Shown: positions 55,133 to 62,384 of the stretch, piece by piece | Layout of the letters: the number at the start of each line of letters is the position of its first letter | Position numbering within the stretch: position 1 is the first letter of the stretch | The notes under the pieces: generated by a model | What the model was told of the DNA's origin: nothing | The model's input: the letters and a program-made list of their open reading frames with translations, nothing else | The model's database searches: none | Made by a program: the position numbers and the translations under genes | Source of the DNA: Xanthomonas euroxanthea | Lineage (GTDB): Bacteria > Pseudomonadota > Gammaproteobacteria > Xanthomonadales > Xanthomonadaceae | Direction: 5' to 3' | DNA: 64,000 nucleotides | Assembly (NCBI RefSeq): GCF_900476395.1 | Contig: NZ_UIHB01000001.1 | Location: 1,207,385-1,271,384, forward strand

Positions 55133-55666
55133 TTACCACCAGCCGCGGCCCCAGCCCCAGCCACCGCCCCAGCGCGGACCCCACGGGTCGCCCCACGGGC
55201 CGTACGGGTAGGCCGGCACCACGTCCACTTCGCGCACGACCGGCCACAGATAGACCACGTCGGCATTGACCTTGGGCAGCTTGTAGTCGTACTCGCCGAT
55301 CTTGGTGGTTTCATACCCTTCGATCTTGCCGATGAAGGTCACTTCGCGGCCCGGCTCGAACACGGCCGGATCGTAGAAGCCCGCGCGGCACGCCAGGAAG
55401 CGACCATCGCTGGCGTCCACCGCATTGCGGTCCGGGCGGCCGCTGGCATTGAGCGGGCGCGAGATCAGCTCGAAGCAGGTCTGGCCCTGGCCGGGTTTGG
55501 TCTGGATGATCTTGCCGCCCCAGCGCACCGACGTGCCGACCTGGGCGCTGGCGGTGGAATCGCTCGGACTGACCGTAGGGAACTGCCCCTGCAGCGGCTT
55601 GGGCGCGGTGGCACAGGCGGCGAGCCCGAGCACGGCGACAATGGGAAGGAGAAAGCGGGTACTCAT
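55133..55666 (-). CDS. Slp-like outer-membrane lipoprotein with Gly/Trp-rich tail
   Basis: 177 aa. Signal with lipobox AVLGLAAC (lipidated Cys about residue 18), then a beta-rich region with conserved WGGKIIQTKPGQGQTCFELI and REVTFIGKIEGYETTKIGEY, as in Slp (starvation lipoprotein) family members. The last ~25 residues are an odd low-complexity run of Gly, Trp and Pro (for example WGGGWGWGRGWW). The start overlaps the transglutaminase stop by 4 bp, making it the last gene of the MoxR operon. Confidence 0.88.
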   Translation of the reverse strand: MSTRFLLPIVAVLGLAACATAPKPLQGQFPTVSPSDSTASAQVGTSVRWGGKIIQTKPGQGQTCFELISRPLNASGRPDRNAVDASDGRFLACRAGFYDPAVFEPGREVTFIGKIEGYETTKIGEYDYKLPKVNADVVYLWPVVREVDVVPAYPYGPWGDPWGPRWGGGWGWGRGWW

Positions 55667-57615
55667 GAGGAAGCTCCGGTTCGCGGGCGATGCTGCTGCA
55701 GATCTTTGAGGAGTGAGGCGCTGTCCGAATCAGCGCCAGCGTAGCGCGCGGCAGCGAAACGTTGGCTGAGCGCCAACAATGCCGGATTCGGGTGTGAACG
55801 AGCGACACGCTGCGCCCAGGCGATGGCCGGTTCGTGCGGTTCGCGGGCCAGGCCGAGCTTGCCGTAGCGGCGGCCCAGGCGATGCCAGGCGCGCAGTAGC
55901 GGGTCGCGCTCACGCTCGCCGCGCGCCAGCAGCCAGCCCATCCATGCAAGTGCGCTGACCGCGAAGATGCCGAAGATGGCGGCCAGTTGCGAGGTGTCCA
56001 GGCGATCGATGCCGAACGGCTGCAACAGCCGTTGCTGGCGGTCCGCATCGAAGGACAGCACCAGGTCGTTCCAGCCCCGGCGCAGCAGGTCGCTGACCTG
56101 ACCGAGGCTGGCCCACATGCCGAGCTGGGCGAAATTGTTGCCCGCCCCGACCTGCACGCGGTCTTCCAGCGTGTCGTAAATGCGTTCCGGTGCCACTGCT
56201 GCGGTGGGGTCCACCCGCACCCAGCCGCGCCCGGCCAGCCAGACCTCGGTCCAGGCATGCGCATCCATGCGCCGCACCACCCAGTAATTGCCAAAGCCGT
56301 TGTAGGTGCCGCCGGCGTAGCCGGTGACCACGCGCGCCGGAATGCCGGCCGCGCGCATCAGCACCACGAACGAAGAACTGAAGTGCTCGCAGAAACCGGC
56401 TTTCTGCTGGAACAGGAATTCATCCACGCTGTTGCGGCCGAGCAGCGGCGTGTCCAGGGTGTAGGCAAACTCGCGGGTGATCCACTGCAGCGCCCGCTGC
56501 ACCACGGCATCGTCGTTGCCGCCGGCCTCGCTGCGCCATTGCCGTGCCAGCGTGAGCGTGCGTGGATTGAAACCCGGCGGCAGCGCGAGGGCGCGCTTGC
56601 GCAGCGGGTCGGGCAGGTCGGTGTCGAAGCGGGCCGGTGGTGCCGACTGCAGCTCCCAACGGGTCAACGCACTCAAGGGCCGCCGTGCGAACAGTTCGTA
56701 GTCGGGCGACAGATCGGCATTGGCCACCGCCTGCGTGGGCAGGTCCAGCGATACCAGTTGGCGACGATCGGTGGGCTCGTAGTCCAGGCGATAGCGATAA
56801 GTCTGCGGCCCGGCAGTGACCGATGCCGGTTGGCTGCGGCCGGTCCAGCGCGCGCGCTGCCAGGTGCGCCCGTCGAAGTCCCACATCACCGGCCCGCGCC
56901 AGTAGCGTTGTTGCGGCGGTGGCGCCGTGCCGGTGAACTGCACGCGCAGCGCCGGGCTGTCGTCGGCCATCAGGTCGATCCATTCGCCCGGCGACATGTC
57001 GTCCGACAGGCCAGGCCGCGACAGCGCGCGCTCGGGCACGCCCCACAGCGGGGAACTCAGGCGCGGCAGCAGCCAGAACGTGGCCAGGGCCAACGGCACG
57101 CCGATGGCGACCAGCTTGCCGATGCTGCGCAATTGCATCCGAAGCGCAGGCGTGCCGGTGCGGTGCTCCTCGTCGGCCAGCCGCTGCATGCTCAGCAGTG
57201 CGCTCACCACCGCCAGCAGTGCCAAGCCCATCGTCGCCGGCCCCTGGTCGAGCAGAAACGCCGCGAACGGGGCGAACAACGCAAAGCCGAGCAGGCTGCG
57301 CGCATCGCGCAGGGTGCGCAGCTCGGAGGCCTTGATCGCCAGCATCGACGCCAGTACTGCGCAACCGGTGTCGCGGCCGAAGCGCATGCCGATCTGCCAG
57401 TACACCGCGCCCAGCATCGCCACCACCAGCAACACCCGCACCGGTGCCATCAGGGTGGCGCGCCAGCTCAGCACGCCGACCAGCACGGCGGCCACGGCAA
57501 TGGTGCCGGCGAGCAGGCCAGGCAGCTGCAGCAGCAACGGCGCCAGTGCCAGCCAGCTGGTGACCAGCACCCAGCCGCGGCTGGCCTGGGTGATCGGGAC
57601 GGATGGCTCAGTCAT
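55663..57615 (-). CDS. transglutaminase-like membrane protein (DUF3488/TgpA type)
   Basis: 650 aa from MTEPSVPITQASRG; the longer frame upstream is antisense or overlaps DUF58 and is rejected. About six N-terminal membrane segments, a periplasmic transglutaminase-core domain with Cys409 (AGFCEHFSSSF), His in MDAHAWTEVWLAG and Asp in VRVDPTAAV, so the Cys-His-Asp triad is complete, a further transmembrane segment and a C-terminal DUF4129-like tail. Pseudomonas TgpA is essential and membrane-bound; its substrate is not known. It overlaps the DUF58 gene by 8 bp. Confidence 0.92.
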   Translation of the reverse strand: MTEPSVPITQASRGWVLVTSWLALAPLLLQLPGLLAGTIAVAAVLVGVLSWRATLMAPVRVLLVVAMLGAVYWQIGMRFGRDTGCAVLASMLAIKASELRTLRDARSLLGFALFAPFAAFLLDQGPATMGLALLAVVSALLSMQRLADEEHRTGTPALRMQLRSIGKLVAIGVPLALATFWLLPRLSSPLWGVPERALSRPGLSDDMSPGEWIDLMADDSPALRVQFTGTAPPPQQRYWRGPVMWDFDGRTWQRARWTGRSQPASVTAGPQTYRYRLDYEPTDRRQLVSLDLPTQAVANADLSPDYELFARRPLSALTRWELQSAPPARFDTDLPDPLRKRALALPPGFNPRTLTLARQWRSEAGGNDDAVVQRALQWITREFAYTLDTPLLGRNSVDEFLFQQKAGFCEHFSSSFVVLMRAAGIPARVVTGYAGGTYNGFGNYWVVRRMDAHAWTEVWLAGRGWVRVDPTAAVAPERIYDTLEDRVQVGAGNNFAQLGMWASLGQVSDLLRRGWNDLVLSFDADRQQRLLQPFGIDRLDTSQLAAIFGIFAVSALAWMGWLLARGERERDPLLRAWHRLGRRYGKLGLAREPHEPAIAWAQRVARSHPNPALLALSQRFAAARYAGADSDSASLLKDLQQHRPRTGASS

Positions 57616-58564
57616 GGGGAAGCAGGGCCAGGGCGCGCAGACACAGGTGATGGTGGGAGCTGCCTTGTGCGGGCCCCAGCGGCGGCTGGCCCGGCAGCAG
57701 CAGGCGGTAGCGCCGCCCGTCGCGTTCGGCCAGGTTGACCCAGCGGGCAAGCCGCGCGATGCGGCGCTCGTACGGCAGCGCGTTGAGCGTGCGCCAGTCC
57801 AGCGTGACTTCGATGCCCAGGGGTTGCTCGTACTCGCGCACCAGCAGGCTGTCGCGGCGCGCCGAGTGCTTCCAGGAAATCGTGCGTGGCGCATCGCCGG
57901 CGCGATACGGGCGCAGCTGGTGCAATTCCTCGCCTTGCGGGTGCAGGCGGGTCTGGTTGGGCGAACCGGCGCCCTCGGGCAATGCCGGCCCCTGTTCTTC
58001 GGGCTTGGGATAGGCCAGCAGCGGCGTTTCCGGCCACACCCACGACCAGGCGCGCACCAGCCCCAGTGGCTGGGTGCTGGACAGGCGGATGCGTTCGATG
58101 TCCTGCCAGCCGCGTCGTTCGGTGGGCACCAGCAGGTCGACCTCGGCCATGTCGTGCGCGAGCAACGCACAGAAGCCGCTGCTGTCCCGATGATCCAGGC
58201 GCAGCCCACGCCGTGCGCGGGTGTCGCGACGTGCCAGCGACACCCGCATGCGCAACGGCTCGCCGGCGACCACCGGTTCGGCCGAGACCGCCTCGATGCG
58301 CAGCGCCGACAGCTGCAGGTGCGCCATGATGCTGCTGGCAATCCCGGCGGTGGCCAGCAACAGCGCCAGCAGCAGGGCCGGGTTGTTGTTGTAGTTCAAT
58401 GCGCCCAGCAGCATCGCCAGCAGCAAGGCGGTGACGAACAGCCCGAAGCGCGTCGGCAGCACGTAGATGCGCCGCCGGTCCAGCACGATCGGCAAGGCCT
58501 CCGCGCCCCGCGGGCGCGCCAGCAGGCTGAGCCGGCGGCCGATGCCGCGCACGTGCGCACGCAC
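57608..58564 (-). CDS. DUF58 domain protein (MoxR-associated)
   Basis: 318 aa from a GTG start. Two N-terminal membrane segments (FGLFVTALLLAMLLGALNY and PALLLALLLATAGIASSIM) and the DUF58 signature RPYRAGDAPRTISWKHSARR about residue 220. DUF58 proteins are von-Willebrand-like partners of MoxR ATPases. It lies 5 bp after the MoxR gene. Confidence 0.92.
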   Translation of the reverse strand: MRAHVRGIGRRLSLLARPRGAEALPIVLDRRRIYVLPTRFGLFVTALLLAMLLGALNYNNNPALLLALLLATAGIASSIMAHLQLSALRIEAVSAEPVVAGEPLRMRVSLARRDTRARRGLRLDHRDSSGFCALLAHDMAEVDLLVPTERRGWQDIERIRLSSTQPLGLVRAWSWVWPETPLLAYPKPEEQGPALPEGAGSPNQTRLHPQGEELHQLRPYRAGDAPRTISWKHSARRDSLLVREYEQPLGIEVTLDWRTLNALPYERRIARLARWVNLAERDGRRYRLLLPGQPPLGPAQGSSHHHLCLRALALLPHD

Positions 58565-58569
58565 CGGGA

Positions 58570-59523
58570 TCAGTCCACCGGCACGCTGTGCAGCAGCGCC
58601 TTGGCCAGCGCTGGCCCGGACGAGGATTCGGCCTCCGGCACCAGCCGGTGCCCGGCCACGGCCACGAACAGCGCCTGCACGTCTTCCGGCAGCACGTGCT
58701 CACGCCCGAGCAGCAGCGCATAGGCCTTGGCCGCACGCAGCAGCGCGATGCCGGCACGCGGCGACAGCCCCACGCGCACCCCGGCGTGCTGGCGGCTGCG
58801 CAGCAGCAAGGCCTGCACATAGCCGATCAGCGCATCGCTGGTATGGATCTGGCCCACCACCGTGCGCAGCGCCACCACGTCGGTGTCGCTGAGTTGCGGC
58901 GCCGCCTGGGCGATCAATTCGCGCCGGTCCACGCCCGACAGCAGCGCGCGCTCGGCATCGGCGCTGGGGTAGCCCAGGCTGAGCCGCAGCAGGAAGCGAT
59001 CCAGTTGCGAATCCGGCAGCGGGAAGGTGCCGGACAGATCGACCGGGTTCTGCGTGGCGATCACGAAGAACGGCTCCGGCAACGCATGGGTGACGCCATC
59101 GAGCGTGACCTGCTGTTCGGCCATGGCCTCCAGCAGCGAGCTTTGCGTGCGTGGCGGGGCGCGATTGATTTCATCGGCCAGCAGCACGTTGGTGAACACC
59201 GGGCCCGGATGGAACTGGAACTGGCGTGAGGCGGCGTCGTAGACCGACACGCCCAGCACGTCTGCCGGCAGCAGGTCGGAGGTGAACTGCACGCGCTGGA
59301 AGCCCAGCCCCAGGCTGGAGGCCATCGCGTGGGCGAGGGTGGTCTTGCCCAGGCCGGGCAGATCCTCAATCAGCAGATGGCCGCCGGACAGCAGCGCCAC
59401 GAACGCCAGACGCACTTCCTGCGCCTTGCCCAACAGCAGCGAATTGACCTGGTCTTGTGCGCGCCGCAGCGATTGGCGCAGCGCATCGGTTAGCATTTCC
59501 GTGGAACGCAGCGGTATCGACAT
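58570..59523 (-). CDS. MoxR-family AAA+ ATPase
   Basis: 317 aa from MSIPLRSTEMLTDAL (alternative ATG at 59496). Walker A EDLPGLGKTTLAHA (residues about 52-65), Walker B NVLLADEINRAPP and sensor 1 FFVIATQNPVDL. MoxR ATPases act as chaperones for maturation of VWA-type complexes. The extended frame to 61410 runs antisense to the GT39 gene and is not real. Confidence 0.94.
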   Translation of the reverse strand: MSIPLRSTEMLTDALRQSLRRAQDQVNSLLLGKAQEVRLAFVALLSGGHLLIEDLPGLGKTTLAHAMASSLGLGFQRVQFTSDLLPADVLGVSVYDAASRQFQFHPGPVFTNVLLADEINRAPPRTQSSLLEAMAEQQVTLDGVTHALPEPFFVIATQNPVDLSGTFPLPDSQLDRFLLRLSLGYPSADAERALLSGVDRRELIAQAAPQLSDTDVVALRTVVGQIHTSDALIGYVQALLLRSRQHAGVRVGLSPRAGIALLRAAKAYALLLGREHVLPEDVQALFVAVAGHRLVPEAESSSGPALAKALLHSVPVD

Positions 59524-59547
59524 CACAATTCCGTAGGTGGAAGAAGA

Positions 59548-61401
59548 GTGCATAGGGCAATGCAGGGGGACCAACGCGCACATCGCACCTTCGTGATCCT
59601 GTGGACACTGGCGACGGCCGTCAAGCTGTTGATTGCCGCGCGGCTGCCGCTGTTCGTCGACGAGGCGTTCTACTGGCAGGAAGGCCAGCATCTGGCCGCC
59701 GCGTATTCGGATCTGCCGGGCATGACGGCCTGGCTGGCGCGGCTGGGCGTGGAACTGGGCGGGCATCACCTGCTGGCCCTGCGCCTGCCGTTTCTGGCCA
59801 TTTCCGCGCTGATTCCCTGGTTGATCGCGCATATCGCCACGCGCTGGTTCGGCTCCACGCTGGGCTGGCAGGCCGGCAGCCTGACCTTGCTGATGCCGCT
59901 GTCGGCCACGCTGGGCATCCTGGCGGTGCCGGATGTGCCGATGGCGCTGGCGGCGGTGCTGTGCATGGATGCCGGCGCGCGGCTGCTGCGCGAGGTCGAT
60001 GCCACCAGTGCGCTCGAGCTCGCCATCGGCCTGGTGATCGGCGCGCTCAGTCACTACCGTTTTGCCGGGGTGATCGGGGTGGGCTGCATCGCGCTGCTGT
60101 GCATTCCGCAGGGGCGCGCGGTCATGCGCGACCCACGCATCTGGATGGCGCTGACGGTGGGCGCGGTGAGCTGGCTGCCGCTGCTGTTCTGGAATACAGA
60201 GCACGACGAGGCCGGACTGCGCTTCCAGCTGGTCGACCGGCATCCGTGGCGTTTCCAGGTCACCGGGCTGTGGTTCTTGCTGATACAGGCGGTGCTGGTG
60301 ACACCGCCGCTGGCCTGGGCGATGCTCAAGGTCGGTCTGGCCGGCACGCGCGCCGGCGGTGGTTCGCGGGCGCAATGGCGCTATTTCGGCCTGCTGGGCG
60401 GGATTTCGACGGTGGCGATCTTCGTGCTCGGTTTCTTCAGCGATGCCGAGCGGATCAGTTTCCACTGGCCGCTGCCGGGCTACCTGGCCTTGCTGGTTGC
60501 GGTGCCGGTGATCCTGATGCGTTGGCCGCATACGCTGCGTCGCGCGGCCTGGGTGATCGCGCTGCTCGGCACCCTGGGGGCGTATGGCTACTACCTGGCG
60601 GTGTCGGTGCCGTCGCTTCGCGCGCATGCGGCCGGCGAAAAATACTATCCGCGCAACTTCGCCGGGTGGCAGGACCTGGCGCGCGCGGTCAAGACCCGGC
60701 TGGCGCAGATGCCGCCGGGTACGCGCGTGCTGGCGGAAAATTTCAAGGTCGGTGCCGAGCTGGGCTTCCAGTTGCACGATGCCAATGTCGAGGTGCTGCG
60801 TGCAGAGTTGAACGACAAGCACGGGCGCAGCGCGCAGTTGTTGCAATGGGGGCTGCTCAGCGACGGCACGCGCAACGGGCCGCGGCTGCTGGTGCTCTCG
60901 CCCAGCGATCAGCGTTATCGCGACCTGCTGAAGCGCTATCACGCCATCTGCGAGATGGTCGGGCCGCTGCCGCCGCCCACCGTGGTGTCCACCGATCACG
61001 GCTACCAGCGCTTCCTGCTGTTCGCGCTGCCGGCGCAGCGCCAGCCCGGGCCGTGCATCGCCCCGGCGATGGCCTGGATCGATGCGCCGCTGCCGGACGT
61101 GCAGGTGTCCGGGCAGGTGCAGGTGCGTGGCTGGGCGTTCAAGGACGGCGTCGGCCTGTCGAATGTGGAGCTGCTGCTGGACGGGCGTCCGGTCGCGCAG
61201 GCCGAGTACGGCACGCTGCTGGATGTGCGCCCGTACTGGAAGATCTCCACCGACCCGCAGCATCCCAATGTCGGTTTCAGCGCCACCTTCGACACGCATG
61301 CGCTGCCGCCGGGCACGCATTGGCTGGGACTGCGCCTGCACGGCCACGACGGCAGCGTCGAGGACTGGTGGGAACAGCCCATTACCATTTCCACACCTTA
61401 G
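59548..61401 (+). CDS. glycosyltransferase family 39 (ArnT/PMT-like) with C-terminal beta domain
   Basis: 617 aa from GTG (ATG at 59560 is possible). Multispanning: the first loop has the acidic LPLFVDEAFYWQEGQHL (Asp/Glu of GT39), then about ten hydrophobic segments to residue ~370. GT39 enzymes use polyprenyl-phosphate sugars. From about residue 495 to the end is a soluble beta-rich domain (QVSGQVQVRGWAFKDGVGLS, VELLLDGRPVAQAEYG), like Ig-type domains added to cell-envelope proteins. It starts 24 bp from the divergent MoxR gene and precedes a GT2 gene. Acceptor unknown. Confidence 0.9.
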   Translation: MHRAMQGDQRAHRTFVILWTLATAVKLLIAARLPLFVDEAFYWQEGQHLAAAYSDLPGMTAWLARLGVELGGHHLLALRLPFLAISALIPWLIAHIATRWFGSTLGWQAGSLTLLMPLSATLGILAVPDVPMALAAVLCMDAGARLLREVDATSALELAIGLVIGALSHYRFAGVIGVGCIALLCIPQGRAVMRDPRIWMALTVGAVSWLPLLFWNTEHDEAGLRFQLVDRHPWRFQVTGLWFLLIQAVLVTPPLAWAMLKVGLAGTRAGGGSRAQWRYFGLLGGISTVAIFVLGFFSDAERISFHWPLPGYLALLVAVPVILMRWPHTLRRAAWVIALLGTLGAYGYYLAVSVPSLRAHAAGEKYYPRNFAGWQDLARAVKTRLAQMPPGTRVLAENFKVGAELGFQLHDANVEVLRAELNDKHGRSAQLLQWGLLSDGTRNGPRLLVLSPSDQRYRDLLKRYHAICEMVGPLPPPTVVSTDHGYQRFLLFALPAQRQPGPCIAPAMAWIDAPLPDVQVSGQVQVRGWAFKDGVGLSNVELLLDGRPVAQAEYGTLLDVRPYWKISTDPQHPNVGFSATFDTHALPPGTHWLGLRLHGHDGSVEDWWEQPITISTP

Positions 61402-61409
61402 ATCACGCA

Positions 61410-62384
61410 ATGACCGATGCCATGACTGTTGTCCCTCCCGTGCCTGTGCCCGGGATCCGAATCGCCGTGCTGGTGCCCTGCCATAACGAGGCGGCCACGG
61501 TCGCCTCGGTGGTCGGCGCGTTTGCTGCTGCCTTGCCGGGCGCGGCGATCCATGTGCTGGACAACAATTCCAGCGATGCCACCGCGACAGTCGCGGCGGC
61601 GGCGGGCGCGCAGGTCAATCGCGTGGCATTGCAGGGCAAGGGCAATGTGGTGCGGCGTGGATTCGCCGATGTGGAGGCCGACATCTACGTGCTGGTCGAT
61701 GGTGATGCGACGTACGATGCGGCTGCGGCACCGGTGCTGGTGCGCAAGCTGATCGACGAGCGCCTGGACATGGTGGTCGGGGCGCGGCGCGATCAGCAGC
61801 AGGCCGCGTATCGGCCCGGTCATCGCATCGGCAACGTGTTGCTGACGCGTTGCGCGGGGCTGCTGTTCGGTCGCAGCTTTGACGACATGCTGTCCGGCTA
61901 TCGCGTGTTCTCCCGGCGCTACGTCAAATCCTTCGCTGCGCATGCGCACGGATTCGAAACCGAAACCGAACTGGCCGTGCACGCATTGCAGCTGCGCATG
62001 CCGGTGGCCGAGGTCGAAACCGCCTACGGCGTGCGCCCGGAAGGCTCGCAAAGCAAGTTGAACACCTGGCGCGACGGCTGGCGCATCCTCACCACCATCG
62101 CCAAGCTGTTCAAGGCCGAGCGGCCGTTGTTGTTCTTCTCGGTGGGCTTTATTGCCTGTGCCCTGGCTTCGGTGGGGTTGGCGATCCCGTTATTTGAAAC
62201 CTACGCCCAGACTGGCCTGGTTCCGCGCTTTCCCACCGCCATCCTGTGCGTGGCGCTGATGCTGCTGGGGTTCTTGCTGCTGGCCTGCGGGTTGATCCTG
62301 GATACCGTCACCCGTGGACGCATCGAGGCCAAGCATCTGGCCTATCTTGCCGAGCCCTTGCTGGGGCCGGAGGGGCGTCGATGA
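61410..62384 (+). CDS. glycosyltransferase family 2 with C-terminal membrane segments
   Basis: 324 aa. GT-A nucleotide-binding start IAVLVPCHNEAATVASVV, DxD-like DGDATYD and CtermRTN; the last ~80 residues have two membrane segments (PLLFFSVGFIACALASVGLA, LCVALMLLGFLLLACGLIL). This is the polyprenyl-phosphate mannosyl/glucosyltransferase layout, which would make the lipid-linked donor for the GT39 enzyme before it. Overlaps the next ATG by 4 bp. Confidence 0.92.
   Translation: MTDAMTVVPPVPVPGIRIAVLVPCHNEAATVASVVGAFAAALPGAAIHVLDNNSSDATATVAAAAGAQVNRVALQGKGNVVRRGFADVEADIYVLVDGDATYDAAAAPVLVRKLIDERLDMVVGARRDQQQAAYRPGHRIGNVLLTRCAGLLFGRSFDDMLSGYRVFSRRYVKSFAAHAHGFETETELAVHALQLRMPVAEVETAYGVRPEGSQSKLNTWRDGWRILTTIAKLFKAERPLLFFSVGFIACALASVGLAIPLFETYAQTGLVPRFPTAILCVALMLLGFLLLACGLILDTVTRGRIEAKHLAYLAEPLLGPEGRR

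Noticed and set aside
55663-58341. 892-aa frame for the transglutaminase gene
   Set aside because: The extra N-terminal part runs through the DUF58 coding region in another frame, is Arg/Cys-rich and has no signal; the membrane segments start at 57615.
58570-61410. 946-aa frame extending the MoxR gene
   Set aside because: About 630 codons would be antisense to the GT39 gene and read as His/Gln/Arg-rich nonsense; MoxR proteins are about 320 aa.
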